Below, in pieces: positions 15,451-23,979 of a DNA stretch of 64,000 bases. The DNA is taken from assembly GCA_050295975.1 (NCBI GenBank), contig JBNKQR010000001.1, forward strand, positions 1 to 64,000. Reading direction: 5' to 3'. The DNA is from JAPHTQ01 sp050295975. GTDB taxonomy: Bacteria; Pseudomonadota; Gammaproteobacteria; Thiohalomonadales; Thiohalomonadaceae. The position numbers were made by a program, and so were the translations under genes. The notes below the pieces were generated by a model. It did not search any database and was not told where the DNA came from. It saw only the letters and a program-made list of their open reading frames with translations. Position 1 is the first letter of the stretch; every line of letters starts with the position of its first letter.

Positions 15451-17337
15451 CTACTCCTCGAAGTAGGTGTAGCCCTCCAGGCCGCTAGCCAGGGTATCGA
15501 GAAACTCCTGCTGCTGCTTTGCAGAGAGGTGGCTTTCACTCACCTTGTCGCGGTAGGTCTGCATCAGATCTTCAGGGTTGAAGTGGACGTAACGCAGCAG
15601 ATCACCGACGGTGTCGCCACGTTCAGCACCCTCCAGACGGTAACTGCCATCCGCCTCCTGTACTACGTTGACCGAGTCGGTGTCGCCGAAGAGGTTGTGC
15701 ATGTCGCCGAGGATCTCCTGATAGGCACCCACCAGGAAGAAGCCGAGCAGGTAGGGTTCACCCGGCTTGAGATCATGTACTCGCAAGCTGCTCTCCACCC
15801 CTTCACTGTCCACATAGCGATCGATGCGGCCGTCCGAGTCGCAGGTCAGATCCTGCAGGATGGCACGTCGTGTGGGTTCTTCGCCTAGTCGTTGCAGCGG
15901 CACGATGGGGAAGATCTGGTCGATGCCCCAGACATCGGGTAGCGACTGAAAGAGGGAGAAGTTGCAGAAGTATTTGTCGGCCAGCTTTTCGTGCAGTTCG
16001 TCGATCGCCTCGCGGTGGGCGCGCAGTCCCGGTTGCAGCAGGCCGAGAACTCGGCGGCAGATGGCGTAGTAGTACTCCTCGGCCCGTGCCCGCTGCGCCA
16101 GGCTGAGGACGCCATGGGTATACATCGCCTGCGCCTCGCCCAGCCAGTGTACGGCGTCGTGATAGGTCTCCAGTGCGGAGCGACGTTCCAGTCCCTGCAG
16201 CTCCTGCCACAGGTCATGCAGGATGTGTGGATCTGTGTCGCTCGGTGGATTGCTGTGGCCGTTATCCGGTGCACTTTCCACCTCGGTGACGTTGGTCACC
16301 AGTACCGCGTGGTGGGCGGTGAGGGCACGGCCCGATTCCGAGATCAGGTCCGGGTGGGGCAGATCGTATTCACTGCACACCTCCCACAGGGTGTGGACGA
16401 TGTTGTTGGCGTACTCAGAGACGCTGTAGTTCATCGAGCATTCGCTACGCGAGCGGGTACCCTCGTAGTCGATGGCGAGACCGCCGCCGACGTCGATCAG
16501 TGACAGCGGTACATCGAGCTGACGTAGCTCGGCGTAGAAGCGCGCCACCTCACGGGCGCCACGCTGGATGTCACGGATATTGGCCACCTGAGAACCGAGG
16601 TGGAAGTGGAGCATCTTGAAGCTGTCGAGCAGCTCGTTGTCACGTAGCCACTCGACTGCCTGTAACACCTGTGCTGCGGAGAGGCCGAACTTTGATTTCT
16701 CGCCGCCGCTGTTCTGCCATTTGCCGCTGCCAAGGGAGGCGAGGCGAACCCGTATACCGAGCAGCGGGGTAACGCCGAGTGCCTTCGACTCTTCCAGTAC
16801 CAGTTGCAGCTCGGAGAGTTTCTCAATGACGATGTGGACCCGGTGACCGAGGGCATTGCCGATCAGTGCCAGACGGATGTATTCACGATCTTTGTAACCG
16901 TTGCACACCACCATGCCACCCTTGCGGCTCATCCCCAGCACTGCCATCAGTTCTGGCTTGCTGCCCGCCTCCAGGCCGATACGTTCGTCGCCGCGATGCA
17001 GTAATTCCTGCACCACGCTGCGCTGCTGGTTGACCTTGATCGGATAGACCGCGGTGTAGTTACCGTTATAACCATCGGCCTGCATCGCGCCGGTGAAGGC
17101 GTTGATCAGGCTATCGACCCGGTCGTGAAGGATGCCGTTGAAGCGCAGCAGTACCGGCAGACTCAAACCTTCCTGGTGGACGCGGTTGATGACTTCGTTG
17201 AGCACGATACCGTGCTGGCCATCGCGCTGTGGAAAGACACAGAGATCCCCCTGGGCGTTGATGTCGTAGTAGCCCTCACCCCAGTGGGCGATGTTGTAGC
17301 CGGCACGCGCCTGCTCAATGTTCCAGTTACTACTCAT
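15451..17337 (-). CDS. speA: Biosynthetic arginine decarboxylase SpeA
   Basis: PLP enzyme converting arginine to agmatine, the first step of the agmatine route to putrescine. The 628-residue product has the normal SpeA length. The PLP lysine is K101 in AVYPIKVNQQ; further markers are GLEAGSKPELMAVL, FHLGSQVANIRDI, DVGGGLAIDYEG and the C-terminal LISESGRALTAHHAVLV. The ATG at 17337 gives the usual N-terminus and removes a 35-codon upstream extension. It is divergent from speE (123 bp between the starts), so both polyamine genes may share a control region. No agmatinase gene is in the window. Confidence 0.97.
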   Translation of the reverse strand: MSSNWNIEQARAGYNIAHWGEGYYDINAQGDLCVFPQRDGQHGIVLNEVINRVHQEGLSLPVLLRFNGILHDRVDSLINAFTGAMQADGYNGNYTAVYPIKVNQQRSVVQELLHRGDERIGLEAGSKPELMAVLGMSRKGGMVVCNGYKDREYIRLALIGNALGHRVHIVIEKLSELQLVLEESKALGVTPLLGIRVRLASLGSGKWQNSGGEKSKFGLSAAQVLQAVEWLRDNELLDSFKMLHFHLGSQVANIRDIQRGAREVARFYAELRQLDVPLSLIDVGGGLAIDYEGTRSRSECSMNYSVSEYANNIVHTLWEVCSEYDLPHPDLISESGRALTAHHAVLVTNVTEVESAPDNGHSNPPSDTDPHILHDLWQELQGLERRSALETYHDAVHWLGEAQAMYTHGVLSLAQRARAEEYYYAICRRVLGLLQPGLRAHREAIDELHEKLADKYFCNFSLFQSLPDVWGIDQIFPIVPLQRLGEEPTRRAILQDLTCDSDGRIDRYVDSEGVESSLRVHDLKPGEPYLLGFFLVGAYQEILGDMHNLFGDTDSVNVVQEADGSYRLEGAERGDTVGDLLRYVHFNPEDLMQTYRDKVSESHLSAKQQQEFLDTLASGLEGYTYFEE

Positions 17338-17460
17338 GGCCTGACCTTTGGTATCTAGTGCGCCGATTATCGGGTATTCAGGTTTACATTGGAATGGTGG
17401 TTGCAGCGGCAGAGGGCGCGGAGTATCTTTTGCGCTTTTCACCCCGGCGGAGATCCCCTC

Positions 17461-18324
17461 ATGTTACCCAGCGACAAACCCTGGTATAGCGAAGCGAGCA
17501 CAGAGCTCGGCGCGGCCTTTTCCCTGAGCCTGACCGCGAAGGGAAAACTGCATGAGGAGCAGACGCCGTTCCAGAAGATCGAGGTCTTCGAGACCGAAAC
17601 CTTCGGCAATCTAATGACCATAGACGGTCTGGTGATGTTGACCACCCGCGACAACTTCCTCTATCACGAAATGATGTCGCACCCGGTGCTGTTCACCCAT
17701 CCCAATCCGAAGCGCGTGTTGATCATCGGCGGTGGTGACTGCGGCACCCTGCGCGAGGTGTTGCGTCACCCCGGTGTCGAGCTGGCGCAGCAGGTGGATA
17801 TCGACGAGGGGGTGACCCGTGCATCGGAGAAGTACTTCCCCGAGTTGTGCGAATCGAACAACGACCCGCGTGCCGAGCTCTATTTCGATGATGGCCTGAA
17901 GTGGGTGAAGGAAGCGAAGGACGGTTATTACGACATCATCATCGTCGACTCGACCGATCCCATCGGCCCGGCAGAGGGGCTCTTCGGTGAAGCCTTCTTC
18001 CGTGATTGCGTACGCGCCCTGAGTGACGATGGAATCCTGGTGCAGCAGAGCGAATCACCGCTCTATCATATGGAACTCCTCAAGGAGATTCACCGCTATA
18101 TGCGCAGTGCCGGTTTTAACCACACCCAGACCCTGCACTTCCCGCAGCCGGTCTATCCGTCGGGCTGGTGGAGCTGCACCATGGCATCAAAGAGTGCCTT
18201 CAGTGGTTTCCGCGAAAAGGATAGCGCCGAGCGTCCTTTCAAGTCGCGCTACTACACCCCGGATGTGCACAAGGGCGCACTGGCCCTGCCACCGTTTATG
18301 CAGGAAGCGCTAGAAAGTTTGTGA
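17461..18324 (+). CDS. speE: Spermidine synthase SpeE
   Basis: Aminopropyltransferase making spermidine from putrescine and decarboxylated S-adenosylmethionine. The 287 residues show the full pattern: KPWYSEASTELGAAFSL, MMSHPVLFTHPNPKRVLIIG, the GGGDCGTLREVLRH cofactor site, VDIDEGV, YFDDGLKW, and DIIIVDSTDPIGPAEGLF with its catalytic aspartate. The ATG at 17461 is preferred over an upstream start at 17389, which would overlap the speA control region. It pairs functionally with divergent speA. Confidence 0.97.
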   Translation: MLPSDKPWYSEASTELGAAFSLSLTAKGKLHEEQTPFQKIEVFETETFGNLMTIDGLVMLTTRDNFLYHEMMSHPVLFTHPNPKRVLIIGGGDCGTLREVLRHPGVELAQQVDIDEGVTRASEKYFPELCESNNDPRAELYFDDGLKWVKEAKDGYYDIIIVDSTDPIGPAEGLFGEAFFRDCVRALSDDGILVQQSESPLYHMELLKEIHRYMRSAGFNHTQTLHFPQPVYPSGWWSCTMASKSAFSGFREKDSAERPFKSRYYTPDVHKGALALPPFMQEALESL

Positions 18325-18380
18325 TCATTCAAAACAGGTAGTGGACACAAGGATGTGGGACTGCCACTTCAATGGCGTGT

Positions 18381-18399
18381 TTTCTTTGCGCTCTGCGTT
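18381..18399. repeat. Second partial copy of the CGCAAAGACGCAGAG-type repeat
   Basis: TTTCTTTGCGCTCTGCGTT here shares the TTCTTTGCG and CTCTGCG blocks with 9-38, with two bases fewer between them. It sits between convergent speE and the YkgJ gene. Confidence 0.45.
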
Positions 18400-18417
18400 A
18401 AAGGCTTTTTAGCCTTT
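18400..18417 (-). terminator. Terminator-like hairpin
   Basis: AAAGGCT-TTTT-AGCCTTT forms a 7-bp stem with a 4-nt loop exactly at the end of the minus-strand YkgJ gene. It lacks a long T run, so efficiency is doubtful. Confidence 0.45.
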
Positions 18418-18674
18418 CAGTAATCACCCGTCATCACTTCAAGCTCGAACAGGTTGCGTAGTGCCTCGGCACGATCCTCACCACAGGTTTCCATGTTGGC
18501 GCGAAAGCTTTTGCAGACTTTCGGTCGTGCCGGATCGCCAAACAGAGAGCAGAGCAGTTTATCGTCAAGCTGTACGCAGTGATCACCCGCCGGTTTGCCC
18601 TGGGGCATACCGGGGATCGCTGAGCTGATCGAAGGGGCGATACAGCAGGCGCCGCAACCTGGACGGCACTTCAT
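18417..18674 (-). CDS. YkgJ family cysteine-cluster protein
   Basis: 85 residues with eight conserved cysteines in the YkgJ (zinc- or iron-chelating CxxCxxCC) arrangement: C3, C7, C10 and C11 in CRPGCGACC, C33 in GDHCVQL, C42 in LLCSLFG, C54 in KVCKSF and C64 in METCGED. The family is thought to hold a metal or Fe-S centre; its substrate is not known. The start codon overlaps the stop of the upstream hypothetical gene (ATGA, 18671-18674), forming a coupled pair downstream of pyrE. Confidence 0.85.
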   Translation of the reverse strand: MKCRPGCGACCIAPSISSAIPGMPQGKPAGDHCVQLDDKLLCSLFGDPARPKVCKSFRANMETCGEDRAEALRNLFELEVMTGDY

Positions 18675-18913
18675 TCGCTGAGCCAGCCCACAAGATAGAA
18701 GAGCATAAACCCTTCCGAGGAACGAGAAGGGCCAACCACCTTGGCGGCGAAAAGATTCTTCTCCGCATCGGCAACCTGCAGTGCAGATTCCGCACTCTGA
18801 TGAATCGTTACACAGTTTTCCGGAAAACGATCACGTCCCTTGCCCGGTGCATAGATCACCGCAAAGTGCTCAGTAACCAGATTTGCCTGATCATCCCTGG
18901 GAGGCAGTGGCAT
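18671..18913 (-). CDS. Small hypothetical protein between pyrE and ykgJ
   Basis: 80 residues, no recognised family. The sequence has an N-terminal polar part and a mixed alpha/beta pattern (EHFAVIYAPGKGRDRFPENC, ESALQVADAEKNLFAAKVVG, FMLFYLVGWLSE). No signal peptide. Its start overlaps the pyrE stop by one base (TAATG), and its stop overlaps the YkgJ start by four bases, so the three genes read as one translationally coupled operon. That coupling is the main evidence that the gene is real. Confidence 0.7.
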   Translation of the reverse strand: MPLPPRDDQANLVTEHFAVIYAPGKGRDRFPENCVTIHQSAESALQVADAEKNLFAAKVVGPSRSSEGFMLFYLVGWLSE

Positions 18914-19557
18914 TAGGCTACTCCATATTGCTCGCGGTAAGCGGTGATGGCATCGAGGTGTTCCGCCATCGCCGGGTCGTTCTTGAGGTAGCTCATCAGG
19001 TCAGCGAGGGTGATGATGCTCGCCACCTTCAAACCGAAATTCTGCTCCACTTCCTGAATGGCGGAGAGTTCGCCCTTGCCCTTCTCCTGACGATCCAGGG
19101 CGATCACCACCCCGGCGGCCTCTGCCCCGGCAGCATCGATGATCTCCAGCGCCTCACGGATTGCCGTACCGGCGGTGATCACGTCGTCGATGATCAGAAT
19201 CTTCCCTGCCAGCGGTGCGCCGACAATGTTGCCCCCCTCGCCGTGATCCTTCGCCTCCTTGCGGTTGAAGCAGTAGGGGATGTTGCGCTGATGCTGGTCG
19301 TAGAGCGCCACAGTGGTGATCGCGGCCAGTGGGATGCCCTTGTAGGCGGGGCCGAAGAGGGTATCGAAGCCGATACCAGCGTCCTGGATGGCCGCGGCGT
19401 AGAAGCGGCCGAGGCGGCTCAGGTGTTCGCCGGTGTTGAACAGGCCGGCGTTAAAGAAGTAGGGGCTGACCCGCCCGGACTTGAGCGTGAAACTGCCAAA
19501 ACGCAGTACCTGATTTTGAATGGCAAAGTCGATAAATTCGCGCTTGTAGTCCTGCAT
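18913..19557 (-). CDS. pyrE: Orotate phosphoribosyltransferase PyrE
   Basis: Fifth step of pyrimidine synthesis: orotate plus PRPP to OMP. The 214-residue protein has E. coli-like length and motifs: the N-terminal KREFIDFAIQNQVLRFGSFT, LKSGRVSPYFFNAG, FGPAYKGIPLA, the flexible catalytic loop RKEAKDHGEGGNIVG, and the PRPP-binding ILIIDDVITAGTAIREAL. The ATG at 19557 is chosen; the open frame upstream to 19824 overlaps the divergent ampG-like gene and gives no family-like sequence. It leads a coupled operon with the small hypothetical and YkgJ genes. Confidence 0.97.
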   Translation of the reverse strand: MQDYKREFIDFAIQNQVLRFGSFTLKSGRVSPYFFNAGLFNTGEHLSRLGRFYAAAIQDAGIGFDTLFGPAYKGIPLAAITTVALYDQHQRNIPYCFNRKEAKDHGEGGNIVGAPLAGKILIIDDVITAGTAIREALEIIDAAGAEAAGVVIALDRQEKGKGELSAIQEVEQNFGLKVASIITLADLMSYLKNDPAMAEHLDAITAYREQYGVA

Positions 19558-19669
19558 GGGGTGCTCCACTGGGCTGGTTGGCAAGGATGCGCATTGTAAC
19601 AGCGATGCCCGATGCTCGCATCGTGCCCGCCTGTTATGATGGAGCAACGGCAATCGACTCAGGATCACA

Positions 19670-20920
19670 ATGCGTAACACCACCCGGGCATTCCTCCACC
19701 ACGTTCTGAACTGGCGCATGCTGGTGGCCTTTTTTATGGGCTTTGCCAGTGGTATGCCGTTGCTGTTGACCGGATCGGTGTTGCAGGCGTGGATGACAAA
19801 GGAGGGTGTCGATCTCTCCACCATTGGTCTGTTTGCCCTGGTTGGACTGCCCTACACACTCAAATTTTTGTGGGCACCGCTGCTGGATCGTTTTACCCTG
19901 CCGTTGTTGGGCAGACGTCGCGGCTGGTTGTTACTGATTCAGTGTGCGTTGGCAGTATCGATTGCCTGGCTGGGGCTGAGCAATCCTGCACAGCATATCT
20001 GGATGTTGGCGATCGCCGCCTTTCTAGTCACCTTTTTCTCTGCCTCCCAGGACATCGTTATTGATGCCTATCGTCGTGAAGACCTGAGCGACGAAGAGCT
20101 GGGCCTGGGCTCCTCGCTTTACGTTAACGGTTATCGTCTTGGAATGTTGCTGGCGGGTAGTGGAGGCTTGATTCTGGCCGACTTTATTCCCTTCAGTACG
20201 GTCTATCTGCTGCTGGCCGCAACGATGAGCGTGGGTATTGTGACCACATTGTTGGCACGTGAACCGAATGTGGCAGAGGGGACACCTCGGACGCTGAAAG
20301 AAGCGGTGGTCAAACCCTTCGTCGAGTTTTTCTCCCGCCCCAGTGCCTGGCTCTTTTTGGGTTTTATCCTGTTCTACAAAATCGGTGATGCCATGGCCCA
20401 GGCGATGACTACACCGTTTTATCTCTCACTAGGCTTTTCCACCAGCGAGATCGGTGCCATCGCCAAGTTATTTGGTTTCTGGGCGACGATTATCGGTGGG
20501 CTTCTGGGCGGACTCTGGATCATTCGTCTCGGTATCAATCGAGCCCTGTGGGTATTCGGTGTGCTACAGGGACTCTCCGCTGCTGCCTTTGCTGTGCTGG
20601 TCTGGACCGGGCACGACCTGATCTGGCTGGCGGCGGTGATCGCCTTCGAGAATCTCTCCGGTGGTATGGGGACAGCCGCTTACGTGGCCTTCATGGCCAG
20701 TCTCACTAATAAACGTTTTACTGCCACCCAGTACGCATTGCTTTCCAGTTTGATGGGGATTCCGCGGGTACTGGCGGCGGCTCCTACCGGTTTCATGGCG
20801 GAACAGTTGGGCTGGGCTGCCTTCTTTATCACTTGCGGATTGATGGCGATACCTGGATTGCTGTTGTTGCAGCGTTTCGCCCCGTGGCGTAGTCTGCAAC
20901 CGGCGACAAACACGGCATAG
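19670..20920 (+). CDS. ampG: AmpG-like muropeptide permease (MFS transporter)
   Basis: A 416-residue polytopic inner-membrane protein with about 12 hydrophobic segments. AmpG homologues import anhydro-muropeptides for cell-wall recycling. Family features include MGFASGMPLLLTGSVLQAWM, VDLSTIGLFALVGLPYTLKF with the LWAPLLDR motif, FFSASQDIVIDAYRREDL and FYKIGDAMAQAMTTPFYL. AGGA precedes the ATG. It is divergent from pyrE and is followed 7 bp later by a TauE/SafE-like transporter. Some AmpG-family members transport other solutes, so the substrate is inferred. Confidence 0.88.
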   Translation: MRNTTRAFLHHVLNWRMLVAFFMGFASGMPLLLTGSVLQAWMTKEGVDLSTIGLFALVGLPYTLKFLWAPLLDRFTLPLLGRRRGWLLLIQCALAVSIAWLGLSNPAQHIWMLAIAAFLVTFFSASQDIVIDAYRREDLSDEELGLGSSLYVNGYRLGMLLAGSGGLILADFIPFSTVYLLLAATMSVGIVTTLLAREPNVAEGTPRTLKEAVVKPFVEFFSRPSAWLFLGFILFYKIGDAMAQAMTTPFYLSLGFSTSEIGAIAKLFGFWATIIGGLLGGLWIIRLGINRALWVFGVLQGLSAAAFAVLVWTGHDLIWLAAVIAFENLSGGMGTAAYVAFMASLTNKRFTATQYALLSSLMGIPRVLAAAPTGFMAEQLGWAAFFITCGLMAIPGLLLLQRFAPWRSLQPATNTA

Positions 20921-20927
20921 GATTACG

Positions 20928-21608
20928 ATGATCGAAGTTACTTATTTTGCGGCCTTTCTGGTTGGCCTGCTTGGCGGAGTCCACTGCGTAGGTATGTGCG
21001 GCGGCATTGTCGGTGCCCTCAGTTTTGGTCTGCCGGAGCAGACTCGTGGCCGTTTCTCGGCACTGCTGCCCTACCTGATTAACTACAATCTCGGACGTCT
21101 GATCAGCTATACGATTGCGGGTGCGTTACTCGGTGGGGTGGGGGCGCTGGCGGCCAATCTGGTGACGCTGCATGAGGCACAGTCGGTGCTGCAGATCATC
21201 GCTGGTCTGTTCATGATCGCCATGGGACTCTATCTGGGTGGCTGGTGGTTCGGTATGAATAAGCTGGAGCGCCTGGGCGGCAAGCTGTGGCGTTTTATCG
21301 AACCCTTTGGTCGTCGCCTACTACCGGTACAGAAACCATCACAGGCGCTGGTGATGGGGCTGGTGTGGGGCTGGTTGCCCTGTGGTCTGGTCTACAGCGC
21401 CCTGATCTGGGCGATCTCGGCGGGCAGTGCAGTGAAGGGTGGATTGTTGCTGCTCTGTTTCGGTCTGGGCACTCTGCCTAACCTGCTGGCGATGGGGATA
21501 TTTGCCGGTAAGCTGACCGCGCTGCTGCGTCGCCCCGGCGTGATGCATCTGGCCGGGGCGCTGGTGATCCTGATCGGGGTGTTTACGATCGTCCGTCCGT
21601 ACCTCTGA
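20928..21608 (+). CDS. Sulfite exporter TauE/SafE family (DsbD/CcdA-like) membrane protein
   Basis: 226 residues with about six membrane segments. The motif GGVHCVGMCGGIVGAL near residues 16-31 and WGWLPCGLVYSALIWA near 148 place conserved cysteines inside membrane helices, as in the CcdA-like, COG2836 type of the family. Such proteins are often found with cytochrome oxidase assembly or copper handling genes. Here the only neighbour on the strand is the AmpG-like gene, so the role stays open. It converges with the DUF4426 gene. Confidence 0.82.
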   Translation: MIEVTYFAAFLVGLLGGVHCVGMCGGIVGALSFGLPEQTRGRFSALLPYLINYNLGRLISYTIAGALLGGVGALAANLVTLHEAQSVLQIIAGLFMIAMGLYLGGWWFGMNKLERLGGKLWRFIEPFGRRLLPVQKPSQALVMGLVWGWLPCGLVYSALIWAISAGSAVKGGLLLLCFGLGTLPNLLAMGIFAGKLTALLRRPGVMHLAGALVILIGVFTIVRPYL

Positions 21609-21617
21609 GCTCGTCGA

Positions 21618-22055
21618 TTACTTAACGAAAAACTGCTGCGAGAAGCTCAACGGAAAAACCTTCTTCTCACCCTGGGGTACGATCTGGATGTCGAACTTCA
21701 GTTTCTGTCCGTTGGTGATCGGTAACTCCGCCAGGTAGTAGACGACCGGTCCCTCGTTAATCTCCTTTATCTTCAACTTGCTTACCTTGCCGGTGATATC
21801 GCCGCTCTTGCCTGTCACTTTGGCTTTGAACGGTTCATACACACCCAGCTTCCCCTTCTTCTGTACGGTAATATTGACCACCGCCTCATAACTGCTGCGA
21901 CTGAGTCCATACCCTTTGGCAACCTCGGGCGAGAGCATGTCGGAGTTAAAGGCGTTGTAGTGGACACGGTATTCTCCGAAATCCTTGTACTGCTCGGCCT
22001 GTAGCGGCAGGCTTGCCAGTAGTAGCAACGGGAATAACAGACTGCGGAAAGACAT
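21618..22055 (-). CDS. DUF4426 exported protein
   Basis: 145 residues: a signal peptide (about 1-20, MSFRSLLFPLLLLASLPLQA) followed by a single beta-rich domain (DFGEYRVHYNAFNSDMLSPE, GYGLSRSSYEAVVNITVQKK). This is the DUF4426 family, regularly found downstream of metX-metW in gammaproteobacteria, including Pseudomonas. The ATG at 22055 has a strong AAGGAGG ahead and starts the signal peptide. Molecular function is unknown; its linkage to methionine genes is conserved but unexplained. Confidence 0.88.
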   Translation of the reverse strand: MSFRSLLFPLLLLASLPLQAEQYKDFGEYRVHYNAFNSDMLSPEVAKGYGLSRSSYEAVVNITVQKKGKLGVYEPFKAKVTGKSGDITGKVSKLKIKEINEGPVVYYLAELPITNGQKLKFDIQIVPQGEKKVFPLSFSQQFFVK

Positions 22056-22162
22056 AACACCCTCCTTGTTTTCGCTTGTTGTAGTGTAGAGACAACTATA
22101 GACCACTCATAAACAGACTATATGGGCGTCAGGATTGATCTCAAAATAAGACAGCTTCCAAA

Positions 22163-22768
22163 TTAACCGCGCTGGAAGCGGTAAAGTGCGATTTCGCCCA
22201 GCAGATTGGGTAGCAGGCGCATGCCGATACTGCTGCGGTGAGCCGTATCGACGACATTGCGCTGCAGCACCTCGATATTCAGGTGCCGACAGAGCTGTTC
22301 GAAGTCGTGCAGCGTGCAGAGGTGGATATTAGGGGTGTCGTACCACTGATTGGGCAGGGCGCGGGAGATGGGCATATGCCCACCCATGGCTATTTGTGCC
22401 CGACTGCGCCAGTGGCCGAAGTTGGGAAAGGTGACGATGCCCTGGGCACCGACGCGCAACATTTCACTGAGCAAGCGTGACGGGTAGTACATCGCCTGCA
22501 GGGTTTGGGTCATCACTACGTAGTCGAAGGAGTTGTCGTCGAAGTAGTCGCTGAGCCCAGCATCCAGGTCGCTCTGGATCACGTTCACGCCACGGCCGAT
22601 ACAGGCGACAACATTGTCCGGATCGATTTCCAGGCCGTAACCATCCACGTCTCGCTCCCGCTTCAGGTACTCCAGCAGCGTGCCGTCACCGCACCCGAGA
22701 TCGAGTACCCGGCTGCCCGGTTCTATCCATTCGCTGATGATCGCCAGATCGGGGCGTAGCTCACTCAT
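22163..22768 (-). CDS. metW: Methionine biosynthesis protein MetW
   Basis: 201-residue class I methyltransferase-fold protein needed together with MetX for homoserine acylation in many proteobacteria. It has the SAM-type glycine motif VLDLGCGDGTLLEYL near residue 21 and the MetW-specific TLQAMYYPSRLLSEMLRVG, TFPNFGHWRSRAQI and QWYDTPNIHLCTLHDFE. Its start overlaps the metX stop by four bases (ATGA), so it is translationally coupled. No methyl transfer has been firmly established for the family. Confidence 0.96.
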   Translation of the reverse strand: MSELRPDLAIISEWIEPGSRVLDLGCGDGTLLEYLKRERDVDGYGLEIDPDNVVACIGRGVNVIQSDLDAGLSDYFDDNSFDYVVMTQTLQAMYYPSRLLSEMLRVGAQGIVTFPNFGHWRSRAQIAMGGHMPISRALPNQWYDTPNIHLCTLHDFEQLCRHLNIEVLQRNVVDTAHRSSIGMRLLPNLLGEIALYRFQRG

Positions 22769-23913
22769 GCGCTTGCCTCCGTGGCAACCCGCGCCATGTA
22801 GGAGCGGAAGACATCAAAGTAGTGGGGGATGGGGATGAGGAAGGCGTCGTGGCCATGATGCGCCTCTACCTCGGTATAACTTACGGTTTTGTCGCCATCG
22901 AGCAGTGCCTTCACCAGTTCCCTTGAGCGTTCCGGTGAAAAGCGCCAGTCACTGGTAAAGGAGACCACCAGGAATTTGGCGGTGACATTGGCCAGCGCAG
23001 CGGAAAGATCACCACCGTGTTCCGCCGCCGGGTCGAAGTAGTCCAGCGCCTTGGTCATCAACAGGTATGTGTTGGCGTCGAAGCGCTCAACAAAACTCTC
23101 ACCCTGATAGCGCAGATAACTCTCCACCTGAAACTCTACATCGAAGCCGAAGCTGATCTTGCCCTCGCGCAGTTCACGACCAAATTTCTTGCGCATGGCG
23201 TCGTCGGAGAGATAGGTGATGTGTCCCAACATGCGGGCTATCTTCAGGCCCGTTGCGGGGACGGTGTTGTGTTCGGCGTAGCGACCAGCATGGAAATCGG
23301 GATCGGAACGCAGTGCCTGACGCACCACCTCGTTAAAGGCGATGTTCTGTGCAGTGAGGTTGGGTGCGGCGGCGATCACTACCGCGTGACGTATCCGTTG
23401 CGGATAATCGATGGCCCATTGCAGCACCTGCATACCGCCGAGGGAGCCACCAATCACTGCTGCCCACTGCTCGATACCGAGGTGGTCGGCGAGACGCGCC
23501 TGGCTGTTGACCCAGTCGTGTACGGTGACGATAGGGAAGTCGGGTCCCCACTGCTTGCCGGTGGCTGGGTTGACGCTGCTGGGACCACTGGAGCCACGGC
23601 AGCCACCAAGGTTGTTCAGTGAGACAACAAAGAAACGGTTGGTGTCGATGGGCTTGCCGGGACCAATGGCCGAATCCCACCAGCCGGGTTTCTGATCTTC
23701 CATGCTGTAGTAACCGGCGGCATGGTGATCACCGGAGAGAGCATGGCAGATGAGTATGGCGTTGCTTTTGTCGGCATTGAGTTCGCCGTAGGTTTCGACG
23801 ATCAAATCATACTGCGCCAGCACCTGTCCGCAATCGAGATTGAGCGGGGTGTCGAAGTGCAGGGTTTGGCTGGTTACCAGACCGACGGAGTCGGCCGGGA
23901 TCGATTCAGGCAT
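22765..23913 (-). CDS. metX: Homoserine O-acyltransferase MetX (probably succinyl-type)
   Basis: 382-residue alpha/beta-hydrolase enzyme that activates homoserine for methionine synthesis. The nucleophile is S157 in IGGSLGGMQVLQW; the aspartate lies in SFTSDWRFSP and the histidine in HHGHDAFLIP. Also present are CHALSGDHHAAG and NNLGGCRGSSGPSS. MetX enzymes paired with MetW in gamma- and betaproteobacteria commonly use succinyl-CoA, so homoserine O-succinyltransferase is the likelier activity, but sequence alone does not prove acetyl versus succinyl. It heads the metX-metW unit, with DUF4426 following after 107 bp. Confidence 0.95.
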   Translation of the reverse strand: MPESIPADSVGLVTSQTLHFDTPLNLDCGQVLAQYDLIVETYGELNADKSNAILICHALSGDHHAAGYYSMEDQKPGWWDSAIGPGKPIDTNRFFVVSLNNLGGCRGSSGPSSVNPATGKQWGPDFPIVTVHDWVNSQARLADHLGIEQWAAVIGGSLGGMQVLQWAIDYPQRIRHAVVIAAAPNLTAQNIAFNEVVRQALRSDPDFHAGRYAEHNTVPATGLKIARMLGHITYLSDDAMRKKFGRELREGKISFGFDVEFQVESYLRYQGESFVERFDANTYLLMTKALDYFDPAAEHGGDLSAALANVTAKFLVVSFTSDWRFSPERSRELVKALLDGDKTVSYTEVEAHHGHDAFLIPIPHYFDVFRSYMARVATEASA

Positions 23914-23979
23914 TGACGCTCTTTATGCTCGGGCTGAGGATGTGGGGCAGTCTAAACAGCACCAATTCTTCGTGCAAGA

